Origin: Tillandsia leiboldiana
Taxonomy: Eukaryota; Streptophyta; Magnoliopsida; Poales; Bromeliaceae
Direction of reading: 5' to 3'
DNA: 64,000 bases
Assembly: GCA_029204045.2 (NCBI GenBank)
Contig: CM055073.1
Coordinates: 25,260,978 to 25,324,977 of the forward strand
A program made the translations under genes and the position numbers. The notes beneath the pieces were generated by a model that saw only the letters and a program-made list of their open reading frames with translations, did no database searches and was not told the DNA's origin. Shown here piece by piece: positions 20,481 through 32,613 of this stretch; positions within the stretch are counted from its first letter, which is position 1, and every line of letters begins with the position of its first letter.

Positions 20481-21625
20481 ATGTAATAACTTCTCCAACT
20501 TTAACTTTTTAGCTAAAAATTAAATTTATTTATAAAATAACTATCAAAATTATTAAGCTTAATTAAATTCTTAAATAAAATTATTAAAATAATTTAACTC
20601 TACAAATATTAAAAATTAAATAAATATTAATATATACGTAAGTTAATATAACTTCATGGGAAGACATCATTACCTTTCAATCAAGGTAGGTGAGAAACAA
20701 GTATTATTGAACCTGTTGAATTTTTCACAGAAGTCCAGAGAAGTTGGGTCAGAATATCAAACGATATAACTTTGTCCAAGTAGCCTTTCCCAAGTACCAA
20801 TATAGGTCCGAGAATATATAGAAAATTCATTGGAAACAATTTTGTAATATTAGGTAAGAGGAACATAGATAATCAGCCCCTATTGCTTCTTTTGGTTGGC
20901 GCTTTTATCAACTTTTAATATTTGTGGTTCCTTAGATTGTCAATGCACCACGGCATCATGCTTCACCTAATGCCAATAAAATACGAACGGCAAAGCAGGT
21001 AAAGAGTCCTTGTCCAGAAACTGCTTTATGGATTTAAAATTACTGTTTTGGGATTCCTTGCATTGCTTGTTTACTTACGGGATCATTTAGTAGCCTCGTT
21101 TAGTCTTTTAATCTGGAGATATACGAAGGAAAACAAAAGGAAAAAATCAGCAATTGGAGATTCTGTTTCTCTGTAACCTCATTTTTGCGGCATATTGAAG
21201 CACGTATCAGTCCAAACTCTTGTTCCTTATTCCTCGTTGGCATCACCAATATAATCTAACCTCTTCTCCACTAATACATCCGAAACAAATTTACACTCCA
21301 TGTATTTTGTTTTGTTTTTTTTTGTTTTTGTTCACAGGCATCAGAAATTTTGCTTAAAAAACAAAAAATTTTAAGTTAAGACTATTAGGTGACAATAGAA
21401 GTGCCTCTATTTCAGAATCATATAGTTAAGTAATGCATTTGGCAAAGTTCATCTTCTGTTATAAGCTGTTCTCATCAATGACAAACACTATTTACAGATA
21501 TGTAAGCAGAAACATGACCAATAAAAGCATCAACAAGATCACACTCCCCTTCACACAATAATCATCATACTGTTCTGTTTCTAATACTAAAAGATAGTAA
21601 TTGTATGCAGTAGAACAGAGTCCAC
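20481..21625. other. Intergenic DNA downstream of the receptor kinase
   Basis: Contains the 3' flank of the minus-strand kinase gene. A 61-codon minus-strand frame (20681-20866) is rich in L, I and F and has no recognisable match. No tRNA or other RNA gene was recognised. Confidence 0.5.
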
Positions 21626-24139
21626 TCAATGAATGCCAATAGCTTGAATTCTTCTAATCAAAGAGAGAGAAACAGCATTCTTTTCCTCCCAATCTTCCCT
21701 CCCCTCTTTCTTATCGTACGCGCCAAACTTGCTAAGCAACTCGTCGTGGCCATCCAATATGCTGACGATCTGCTTCATGCTCGGCCGCCGAGCAGGGTCT
21801 GAGCAAGTGCACGTCACCCCGAGCCTCACCAGCCTCATCAACTCATCGTGTTGGAACTGCCCGTCCAGCTGATGATCTGCCAAGTCCTCGATGGCCCTCC
21901 TCGCCTCAAAGCTCCGCCGCACCCTCCTCACTAGTAGCACCTCCGGCGACCTGAAGTCCACCGCCATCTGCCCGCTAACCACCTCCAGCACCACCACGCC
22001 AAAGCTGTACACGTCTGCCGCTGTCGTCGCCTCGCCCGACTCCATGTACTCGGGAGACATGTACCCGAATATGCCGCGCGCCGAAGAATTCATGTGATGG
22101 TGCCCGTGCTCGTTGCGGGAGAGGAACTCAGCAAGCGCAAAGCAGCCGAGCCGGGGGTTCATGTCGGCGTCGAGAAGGACGGCAGAGGAAGTGATGTTGC
22201 GGTGGATGACCTGCTCCTCCCACTCCTCGTGGAGGTAGAGCACGGCCGAGGCGAGGGACTTGACGATGGTGTAGCGGCGGTGCCATGGGAGGACGTAATC
22301 GCCATGGCGGCGGTGGTGGTTGTGGCGGTAGAAGAGGTAGTGACTGAGGAGGCTGCTGGGAGAGTAGTCGTAGACAACGAGCATCTCCCCCTGCTCGGTG
22401 CACCACCCGCGGAGCTGCACTAGATGGCGGTGGCGGAGCCTGGCCAGGTTGTCGAGCTCGTTGGCGAAGCGCACCCGCAGGGCTGGGCACGTCTTCATCC
22501 CCAGCCGCTTCACCAGCACGTGGAAGCGATTCTCTAAGAAGCCCTGATACCCGGTCCCGAAGTCCAGCTCCGCCACCATCTGCGTCTCAGAGAAGTTGTT
22601 GGTCATCGCCACGATCTCCTTGTAGGGGATCTCCCGCGGCGTGTCCACGTTCGGAATCTGCTTACTCGCGGAGCTTCGGCTATCATTGGTGCCTCCGCCG
22701 CCAGAACCGTTGCCGCCGTTGTCTGCCGTGAAGAAAATGGTAGAGCCCGCTGCGGTGTGGTAGTTGGAGTTGGATAAAGTGCTGAATTGCGTTGCGGGAA
22801 CCGACGAAGCAGAGGAGGAGGAGGAGGAGAGGGAGATGTACTGAGGGTGGGACTTGAAGGACGGCAGCAGCGGGAGATCGCCGGAGGAGAAGAGGTTCTC
22901 CGTGACCCATTTCATGGTTGGCCGGGATCGGGGATCGTGGAGGGAGCAGAGGAGGCCGAGGCGGATGAGCCGCCCCATCTCCACAAGCGGGTACGAACCG
23001 TCCGTCAGCTTGTGGTCCGCAGCGCTCAGCAGGTTCTTCTCGTCCGACAACCGCCGCACCCAATCGAGCATGAATATCTCGTCGTCCGGATAAGTCAGGT
23101 CGACGGCCCGCCGCCCGGTCGCCACCTCCAGCACGACGATTCCGAAGCTGAACACGTCCGACTTGGCCGTGGCTGTGCCTTTACGCTGGAAGCTCTCCGG
23201 CGGTAGGTATCCGATCGTCCCTCCGATCCGGCTGGTCTCGGAGATGCGGAATTGGTTGTCAGCCTTGGCCGACGCTGACCGCATGGATTGCACCTCCAGC
23301 GGATCGTTGCTGCCGTTGCTTCCGCCGTGCTCGAGCCACCTGGCGAGGCCGAAGTCGCCGAGGCGGGCGTTGTAGTCGGCGTCGAGCATGACGTTGCTGG
23401 TCTTGACGTCGCGGTGGATGATCTGCGTGTCGAGCTGCTCGTGCAGGTAGAAGAGCGCGGCGGCGAGCCCCGAGACCACGCGCCGACGCCGCTCCCACTC
23501 GAGCGGAGGCCCCGACGAGGACGGGGCAAAGATGATGCGGTCGAGGCTGCGGTTGGGCATGTAATCGTAGACGAGGAGAAGGCGATCGTCGTAAACGCAC
23601 CAGCCGCGCAGGCGGACGAGGTTGCGGTGGCGGAGCTGCGCCACGGCCACCAGCTCGGCCGCGAAGGCCTTCTCGAAGCGGTCGCCGTGGCTGGCCACAC
23701 ACTTGACGGCCACGGCCGTGCCGTCGCTGGGGAGGACGCCGCGGTAGACGCGGCCGAAGCCGCCGCTGCCGAGGACCTCCTTCTCGCTGAACCCGTTGGT
23801 GGCGATATAGAGCTCCGAGTAGCTGAAGATCCGGGGATTGCCGCCGCCCAACTTCTCGTTAGGACAGCCATCTACGCCCGCAATGTCCTCGAAGCGGGAC
23901 GAGTCATGGCAGTGCTCCTCGACGGCCGCGCATCGGCAGAGGCGGCGGTCCCCGCAGAACCAACGGACGGCGGCACGAGCATTTCTCCATATACTATTCC
24001 GACTTTTGTTGTGGCTTACCTTCAAGTATTCGGAAGAATTAGGGTCGGCTAGGAAGCAGAGGCGGTTCAGCGTCATGCCTGTGACACTTCTCTTCTTCTC
24101 CGGCACGGATTCCAAGTGAGAGCGTAACCACACATGCAT
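21626..24139 (-). CDS. Receptor-like kinase with tandem kinase and pseudokinase domains (RLK S.2-like)
   Basis: Intronless 837-codon frame, GC-rich and unlike its AT-rich surroundings. No LRR or lectin ectodomain is visible. Kinase domain 1 (about residues 117-420) has GSGGFGRVYRG (124-134), the lysine in VAVKCVA (146), a Glu in AAELVAVAQLRHRN (162), HRDVKTSNVMLD (242-253), DFGLARW (262-268) and GYLPPE, so it should be active. A Ser/Gly-rich linker (about 430-495) follows. Domain 2 (about 515-800) keeps Lys 544 and a Glu at 561, but has HRN (646-648) for HRD and GCF (665-667) for DFG, and its glycine loop is degenerate, so it is probably a pseudokinase. The layout matches plant receptor-like kinase S.2 (Arabidopsis At2g32800 type). 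The next methionine, residue 22 (base 24076), reads MTLNRLCFL and may be the true start. No other intact host gene lies in the window. Confidence 0.9.
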   Translation of the reverse strand: MHVWLRSHLESVPEKKRSVTGMTLNRLCFLADPNSSEYLKVSHNKSRNSIWRNARAAVRWFCGDRRLCRCAAVEEHCHDSSRFEDIAGVDGCPNEKLGGGNPRIFSYSELYIATNGFSEKEVLGSGGFGRVYRGVLPSDGTAVAVKCVASHGDRFEKAFAAELVAVAQLRHRNLVRLRGWCVYDDRLLLVYDYMPNRSLDRIIFAPSSSGPPLEWERRRRVVSGLAAALFYLHEQLDTQIIHRDVKTSNVMLDADYNARLGDFGLARWLEHGGSNGSNDPLEVQSMRSASAKADNQFRISETSRIGGTIGYLPPESFQRKGTATAKSDVFSFGIVVLEVATGRRAVDLTYPDDEIFMLDWVRRLSDEKNLLSAADHKLTDGSYPLVEMGRLIRLGLLCSLHDPRSRPTMKWVTENLFSSGDLPLLPSFKSHPQYISLSSSSSSASSVPATQFSTLSNSNYHTAAGSTIFFTADNGGNGSGGGGTNDSRSSASKQIPNVDTPREIPYKEIVAMTNNFSETQMVAELDFGTGYQGFLENRFHVLVKRLGMKTCPALRVRFANELDNLARLRHRHLVQLRGWCTEQGEMLVVYDYSPSSLLSHYLFYRHNHHRRHGDYVLPWHRRYTIVKSLASAVLYLHEEWEEQVIHRNITSSAVLLDADMNPRLGCFALAEFLSRNEHGHHHMNSSARGIFGYMSPEYMESGEATTAADVYSFGVVVLEVVSGQMAVDFRSPEVLLVRRVRRSFEARRAIEDLADHQLDGQFQHDELMRLVRLGVTCTCSDPARRPSMKQIVSILDGHDELLSKFGAYDKKEGREDWEEKNAVSLSLIRRIQAIGIH

Positions 24140-24982
24140 GCATAAGCTGTTTCCTCAATTTGGAGGCCGCACTAATAATAATACTGATAATTATAAGAGA
24201 GATGTAGCAGCGGGTCAAGGGGGAGGAGGTGGAGGCGGGGGCGGGGAAGAGATTGGGCAGGCAGGGGCAGGTGAGTTAAGATAGGAGGAGGAGGAAGAGA
24301 ACAGGAGCGTTTGGTATTCCGTCCATAAATATAGTTGACTCGCGTGGCAGAGGCGGGCCAGTAAAAGCGAGTGAGCGAGCGAAAATCGATTAGAAGGTAC
24401 ATATCTCACATAACCAAGGAAAGAGAAATGAAGATCAATGCTGCTTCTATATTTCATTTTTTATTTGAAGTAAATGTATTATATGATGCATATTTTATCT
24501 ATTTAAAAAATAATAATTTTTATTAGTTAAATTAACGCGATTAATATAATTCATTTCGTCTAATATAAGATATTTGTACAAATAATATTTTTTTATTAAG
24601 TAATGATAAATATATACAAAAAGCGTGTCTATTATTGAACTAATTGAAATTGGTTCTTTAACTTTCTTTTTTCGTTCACATTAACATCTTCTAATAGTTC
24701 ATCTTTGTTAATTTAAAATATATTTTTAAATTTCTTAAAGAATTTGTTAAAATGAACTGTTTCGTTACGCTTATTTATTATTTTAAAAAAAATATTATGT
24801 AAAAGATTATAAGAATGGAATATAATTATTTGTAATTTTTACATTTACATCGAAAGTATAATTTATTAACAAAAAAAAATAAAAATTTAAAATAAATTTT
24901 TTATTTGTAAGTTTTATTTAATGAATTATCATATCATCATTATTCGGCAAACTTGTATTACAAGTTAACCTATTATAACAAT
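24140..24982. other. Upstream region of the receptor kinase, then AT-rich DNA
   Basis: The first 250 bases include a G-rich stretch on the plus strand (CT-rich on the coding strand, 24205-24300), typical of plant 5' UTRs, and on the plus strand TCCATAAATATAGTTGACTCG near 24320, which holds an AT-rich TATA-like patch and a TTGAC W-box core. Beyond 24450 the DNA is AT-rich with no gene seen. Confidence 0.45.
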
Positions 24983-25154
24983 GGAAAATGCTATGTGTAC
25001 ACCCCATTCGGGGTGTACATCCTACACCCTCACCCATCCAATGGGTGAGGGTGTGAGAAGGGGTCACATCAAGTGACCCCAAAAACACCCCACCCATTGG
25101 ATGGGTGGGGTGTATGATGTACACCCCTTTCGGGGTGTACATGTAGCATTGCCC
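24983..25154. mobile_element. 172-bp Mutator-like MITE made of stacked palindromes
   Basis: Ends: GGAAAATGCTATGTGTACAC and, at the other side, GTGTACATGTAGCATTGCCC. Flanked by TATAACAAT at 24974-24982 and 25155-25163, a perfect 9-bp target duplication. Inside, palindromes follow one another: GTACACCCC/GGGGTGTAC twice (25007 and 25121 regions), CACCCATC/GGGTG, GGGGTCAC/GTGACCCC and CACCCCACCCAT/ATGGGTGGGGTG. The same ends occur in the 59-bp element at 19756, so a family is active or was active here. Confidence 0.9.
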
Positions 25155-25163
25155 TATAACAAT

Positions 25164-27302
<2,139 letters not shown>

Positions 27303-27359
<57 letters not shown>

Positions 27360-27579
27360 CGGCTGCCGTGCTTGTACAAGCACGAAGCAATTGGTGCTTG
27401 TAAATTTTCTACCGTTAGATCTAATCTTTTGATTAATTCTACTCCTTAGATCATACTATTCCACCAACCACCCACTAAACCCAAGGGGCCCACTATCATC
27501 CTAACCGTACATTCCTACATCCAAGGGTAAAAAACTCACAAACACAAATAATTTGGTACTTTTACAAGCATAGGAGCTC

Positions 27580-27653
<74 letters not shown>
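27303..27653. repeat. (TA)n tract, related fold-back unit, second (TA)n tract
   Basis: (TA)27 at 27303-27356, then a 226-bp unit with CCTAACCGTACATTCCTAC and ACCCACTAAACCC shared with the unit at 27097, then (TA)35 at 27583-27653. GTGCTTGTAC at the left and ACTTTTACAAGCA at the right give short complementary ends. Confidence 0.75.
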
Positions 27654-27656
<3 letters not shown>

Positions 27657-28283
27657 AAGTCAAAATATACTTGTGAATTTTTTATCATTTAATTTGTATT
27701 GAGATCCGTGCTACTATACTTTCTCTTTCTATCTCTTTAGTTGACTTTACAATAGCACAAATTTCAATACAAATTTAATGATAAAAAATTTACAAGCATA
27801 GTTGGACTTGTACTTTTAAAAGTATATAAGTCCTACTCTCTCTATATAGAGAGAGAGTAGGGCTTATATACGTTTAGAAACACAAGCCCAACTATACTTA
27901 CGAATTTTTTTACTATTGAATTTGCGTTGAGATTTGTGCTATATACTTTCCCGTTCTCTTTCTTTAGTTGACTTTACAATAGCACAAATATCAATACAAA
28001 TTTAATGGTAAAAAATTCATAAACGTAGTTGGGTTTGTACTTTTAAAAATATATAAGCTCTGAGCTTATATGTTTTTAAAAGCACAAGCAAAACTATGTT
28101 TGTGAATATTTTACCATTGAATTTGCATTAAGATTTGTGCATTGTAAAGTCAACTAAAGAGATAGAAAGTATAATTGCATAAATCTCAATACAAATTTAT
28201 TGGTAAAAAATTCGCAAGCATGATTTGGCTTGTACTTTTAAAAGTATATAAGCTTTACTCTCTCTCTCTACGCGCGCGCGCGC

Positions 28284-28284
<1 letters not shown>
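27654..28284. mobile_element. Three tandem fold-back units of about 200 bp
   Basis: Each unit has AATTTGTATTGAGAT, or its equivalent, on the left and ATCTCAATACAAATT on the right around a short centre that includes TTGACTTTACAATAGCAC or its complement. Their outer ends read AAGTATATAAG with AGAGAG runs. Units lie at about 27654-27840, 27855-28050 and 28060-28260. A (CT)n/(CG)7 stretch follows at 28259-28284. Confidence 0.75.

Positions 28285-28373
<89 letters not shown>
28285..28373. repeat. (TA)n microsatellite
   Basis: About 39 TA units, interrupted once by TATG near the end. It follows directly on (CG)7. Confidence 0.97.
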
Positions 28374-28861
28374 TATAAGCAAATATATTTGTCGGTTTCG
28401 TCTCAACCTTTATTTTGTCGGTACATATATAATTACTAAAATACCCTTCATATCACTAATTATAATGGTTATTCAAAAATATTTGTCGTGAATTCAAATT
28501 AATTTGTTCAATTAAATAAAATTTGAATTCAACGAATTATAAATTTGTAATTATAATTGATGGTTAAATTTAAAATACGAGTTTGGAATTTGAATTTTAG
28601 TTTACTATTTAAAAATAGATTGAAATTTATGTTGTAAAATAAAGCTTTAAATTCAAATTGTGCAATTAAACTCAAATAATTTTTTGAATTCAAATTTTAG
28701 TTTTGTTAAGTAGACTACTAGAAATTTTTTGAATTTTAAAAATTAAGCTCTTTAAATTCACAATTAAGAAATTAAATTCAAAGTTATAAATTTACAATTT
28801 AAAAATAAAACTTTTATAAATTTTAAAAATAACTAAGCACTTCACAAACGACCTTATAAAT
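28374..28861. other. AT-rich intergenic DNA
   Basis: Runs of AAATT and TTAAATTC repeats without coding potential. Confidence 0.6.
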
Positions 28862-29951
28862 TGTTGGGGCTGAAAATGTAGTGATGACCGTTGACCGGGC
28901 TCGGTCGTCGATCAACCCCTGGGGTGACCCTATGAGTGTGATGGGTCGCGTGTCAATGGATCAATCGATCGGGCCGAGGAGGGATCCGCTCGGCCGGGTT
29001 CTTTTCAATCAAACTCTCACGACAGCTCGACTTAGATTAGCCGAACCGGAGTGTTGAGGTAAAGAGAGTTCGGCCTAAAATAGCCGAACTGAGATGTGGA
29101 GGCAAAGATTTGACACGGCTAAGGAGCACATTAGAAATTGTATTGCTTGGAGAAAGGTTACAAGAGGAACCGGTAGTCAATTTCAAATTAATCTACTTCT
29201 AGAAAAAATGGTAAATACAGATATGAAAATTTATCTAGGAAAGCAGTAAATACAGATATGAAATATATGAAAAAGTAGGGGTGGTCTGTGGCTTACGAGA
29301 TTGCAAGACATATTTTTCTTCTCTCTGGCCTTGGGAGTGCTCCTTTTTCTTCGATAGTTCGGGTATTTATACACTCCCGAACCATGCGTATAATCACCGA
29401 TTTGAAATAATCGGCGTAATTTGGGGGAATCATCGTAAATTCCTCAACTACTTCCTTTTGAGTCGAATTTTCTCAATAGGATAGTAGCCGTTTTTCCGTC
29501 CAAGTTCATTCCCTTATCAATGCACTGAAGCGTGATCTACGACGTTTTCCAATACTGGGCGCCGCTTACCGTTCCAGGGTTAGTTACGAGAGTCACGCCA
29601 AAATCTCGCACTTTTTCTTTTCAGAGTCTTTTCTTCTCCGGCTCGAGCAACTGAAAGTTGACTCTGACCTCGCCTTCTTCACCGTTCGACTGGAGCGGTC
29701 TGGTGTTCATCTTCAGTCGAAGTCGATTTTGGATAAGACGATAATATTCTTGTTTTGGTTGTTTTTCCTGTCGGCTTATGCCTTTGGCCGAATGGCGTAT
29801 ATCGCGTGCTGCACTTTTACGCGACTGGAGTCGGTCTTGGTCAAGACGCGAGTCCTTCTTTACTGATTCATCCTTCCATCAGCTGATGTCCTTAGCCATT
29901 GGTATACGCCACGTGTCATTTCCTTAAGTGGTAAAAAATTTGGTCTCAACA
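28862..29951 (-). repeat. 3' LTR of minus-strand Tat-like element (1090 bp)
   Basis: On the minus strand it begins TGTTGAGACC at 29951 and ends CCCCAACA at 28862, so both ends carry TGTTG/CAACA. It is preceded, in sense, by a purine tract CCAAGGGGGCAT (29952-29963), a good polypurine tract, which makes this the 3' LTR. A minus-strand TATA box lies at 29364-29371. A truncated relative is found at 58739-59223 (shared CGATCGGGCCGAG and GGATCCGCTCGGCCGG). Confidence 0.8.
29364..29371 (-). promoter_or_regulatory. LTR TATA box
   Basis: Minus-strand AGTGTATAAATACCCG; supports the minus orientation of the element. Confidence 0.7.
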
Positions 29952-29963
29952 ATGCCCCCTTGG
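29952..29963 (-). promoter_or_regulatory. Polypurine tract next to 3' LTR
   Basis: Minus strand CCAAGGGGGCAT directly before TGTTGAGACC. Such tracts prime plus-strand DNA synthesis and mark the 3' LTR edge. Confidence 0.75.
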
Positions 29964-31755
29964 CAATCGCCTGATGTGCCGTTCGGGCGATTGTCGAACT
30001 TGAGTCAACTTCTGGCGTAGATAACGATGTCCAACAATCATCCATAAGTCCTGGCAAGATATTTGCTCACTACCCGAGGGATTTACGAATATATGTTGAT
30101 CTTCCTTGATTCTCGGCGCAACCATCCTTCGTCATTTCTTCATTAAATGCTGCTATTTTTCGGAGCGACTGTTATCATTCCGCTCATTTTCGTTGGCCTA
30201 TAAAAAGGTCGCTACTCGCATCTTTTTCTTTGCATCTCCTTCCTCCCTTATGACGATTCCCACGCCATTGCTACAACAGTGTTCTGATCGTAGCTTTTTC
30301 GTCCCCGAGAGTACTTTTGAGGCAGCCTCACAATCTAAATCTGGCGGCATTTTGACGCCGGCCGATAAAAGTGTCTTCTCACCTTGAAGTTTTAATGTGG
30401 TTTCTTTTGGGAAGGCCCTAGGTAGGACCGTCTAATTTGGGATCTTACGCACGATGGTCCAGTCGGCTGGTGCCTCCATCCCTAGGAGTTGGAGGATTTC
30501 GAGCCGCTCGGCGTCTGGCTTTCCCCACCGAGGAGGCTCGTCGTCACGCTTGAGCCGACCTTCCTTTGAGGTCGGTCTCCATCGTCTCGAGGGGAACATC
30601 GTGCCTGGCACAAGTCTGTTGTGGGAGTTCGAGAGGTTCGAGACCTGCCGACTTCATGGTGGTCAGGTGTCTCGATTTTTGAAAGGCAGTGCTTGATCCT
30701 CTGTCTTTGGCTTCCCTCCTACCTCGGCTTGATGGTGGTCCTATATTTCGACCTCTAACCGGCTCTGTCGACCACGACTTTTTCTTTTCTAAAACGCTTT
30801 TGTATTTTGCTTTTTTCTTGGCTTTCAAATGTATTGGCTCATTAAATGTGAAGGTTTGCTGTGTTTTTGCTCCACATTCTCCCAAACCGATATTTGACAG
30901 CATTTCGAACATTGATCGGCTGATTGCCTTTCGATTCGTACAAAGTTTTCAAGTAGTAGGAGTTTCATTTAACTACTCAACTGATTCGGAATGGTTCTTC
31001 CCAATTTGGAGACCACTTCCCGTATAATTGGCACTTCCTGCCTACGGGCAGCGTTAGCTCCGGCACTAAGTTCCTGACGCTAAAGGGTTTTGTTTTTACC
31101 CGCTTGTTGTATGCGTACTGAACTCGGCTCTTGATAGGCCCGTGTATGGTCGAACGCTTTTAGCCGAATCTCGCACGTTTTCGCCTGATCCTTTTGGCTA
31201 ACCGAGGCGCCTTGTCTTCTGACTCCTAACATCGGAATCATGACTTCTTCCTCGGCCCTCATGGCCGATTCTTCAGCCTGTGGTGTAATAGCGAAATTTA
31301 TTTTTCCCGCGTCGGCTTCTTTTGTCGACCTTGTCCCTGAGGCCCTATTGTGTCCCCTCCTACTAACTTCTTCAGCCTATGTTGCAATGGCCAAATCTGC
31401 CGACTTCTTGTGTCAGCTCATTTCCTTGAGGACTTAATGTGGTCTCGTCTACTGGCTCCCCATGTACTGTTTGATTCAGGCTAGGGGCCCATCCCCTGCC
31501 GCTGTCTTGCTGCGGAGCCTCATTTGTGCTCCCTCTTCAGTTACTCGGACGGAGGGTTTCTTTTCCGAGTCTTCACCGACCGACATGATTTCAGTCCTCA
31601 CATCCTTTTCTTCGGCCTCTATTTCGGCCGAAAATGGGGTCAGAATGTCTTCATCATCCCTCGGTGGCCACCTCTTATGCAGGGCTACCCTACCGTGGCT
31701 CCACTTTACGGGTCCCCGGTTTCTTGTCGCTCCTCTGGCGCTTCTTGGCTGCGCC
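29964..31755 (-). other. 3' internal region of the Tat-like element, no intact ORF
   Basis: This 1.8-kb stretch lies between the polypurine tract and the insertion of the Del-like element. No RT, RNase H or integrase motif is seen, so either pol was deleted or the element never had one. On the opposite (plus) strand there is a TATA box (30202, GGCCTATAAAAAGG) followed 45 bases later by an ATG and short frames. Tat elements such as maize Grande carry an antisense gene in this region, but I could not recognise a protein. Confidence 0.5.
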
Positions 31756-32080
31756 TGTGGTGACCCCGATCCCCGTGGAGCTTTCTCTATGACCCATGCA
31801 GTGGAACACCTATTATTGGTGTGTCGGACCTACAACGCGTCAAATGGACGCGTTGGACGGACTCAGTGAGGCTTCTGGATCAAGCCTGTCTTTTGGCTGC
31901 TTTTGCCGAAGTTTTGAAAGGGTTTCAGGCTAATCTGAGGCCGTATTTGGATTCAGCGCAGAAAAACGCCGAAAATCGGCTATTTACTTATATTTTTCGG
32001 AGTCCGAATGTCCAAAAACGGACCCCCGGAAGTTTTCTGCGCATTTTGGTGCATGGGGGAAGCCGTGGACCGGCCGGTTG

Positions 32081-32466
32081 CCACGTAGCGGCCGCTGATT
32101 GGTTGGCGCACGCGACGCGGTCCACAGAGTTGGGCGCTGGTGTATGGACCAGGCGCGGGGGACACGTGGCGGCCTCGGATTGGCGGGCTCACGCGGCGCG
32201 GTCCACGGAGACGCGCGGGCTGGCGCATGCACCGGGGCGGGCCACATGGCGGCCTGTGAGTGGCTGGCTCACGGGCTCGTGGTCCACACGTCAGGGGGAG
32301 CAGGCGGGGGTGGTTGGCGCAGGTGGGGCAGGTGACCTCCGTAGCGCCACGTGGCGCCCGACGATTGGCGGGCGCCACCCACCCTATGTGCCCCGGTCGG
32401 GCCACGCGGCGAATCCCCAGCGGCCCCGCACACGCTGTCCGCTGTTCGGGACACGTGTCGGGCGCT
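32081..32466 (+). promoter_or_regulatory. U3 ERSE/G-box array
   Basis: Exact CGTGG-N9-ATTGG at 32165-32183 and 32350-32368. Decayed units at 32084 (CGTAG-N9-ATTGG) and 32245 (CATGG-N9-AGTGG) keep the spacing of 80-81 bp. CACGTG also occurs near 32453. The changes in the decayed units are mostly G to A or C to T, as expected from loss of methylated CpG. Confidence 0.8.
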
Positions 32467-32606
32467 GGGAGATCCGGGCATTGGTCGCGGGCCGGGCCGG
32501 GGGGCGAATTCGGGCACTGTTTGCGCCCGAATCCCCCCGGGCGCCCGAAATTGGGGCCCGAAAGCCCAATAGCTTTGTTTCTTTTGGATTGTTTTTGGTG
32601 GGGGCC

Positions 32607-32613
32607 TATAAAT
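32607..32613 (+). promoter_or_regulatory. LTR TATA box
   Basis: TATAAAT in GGGGCCTATAAATCGG. Confidence 0.8.

Noticed and set aside
22094..23871. Long frames on the plus strand and in other minus frames across the kinase gene.
   Set aside because: Shadows of the GC-rich kinase frame; the kinase motifs fix the true frame.
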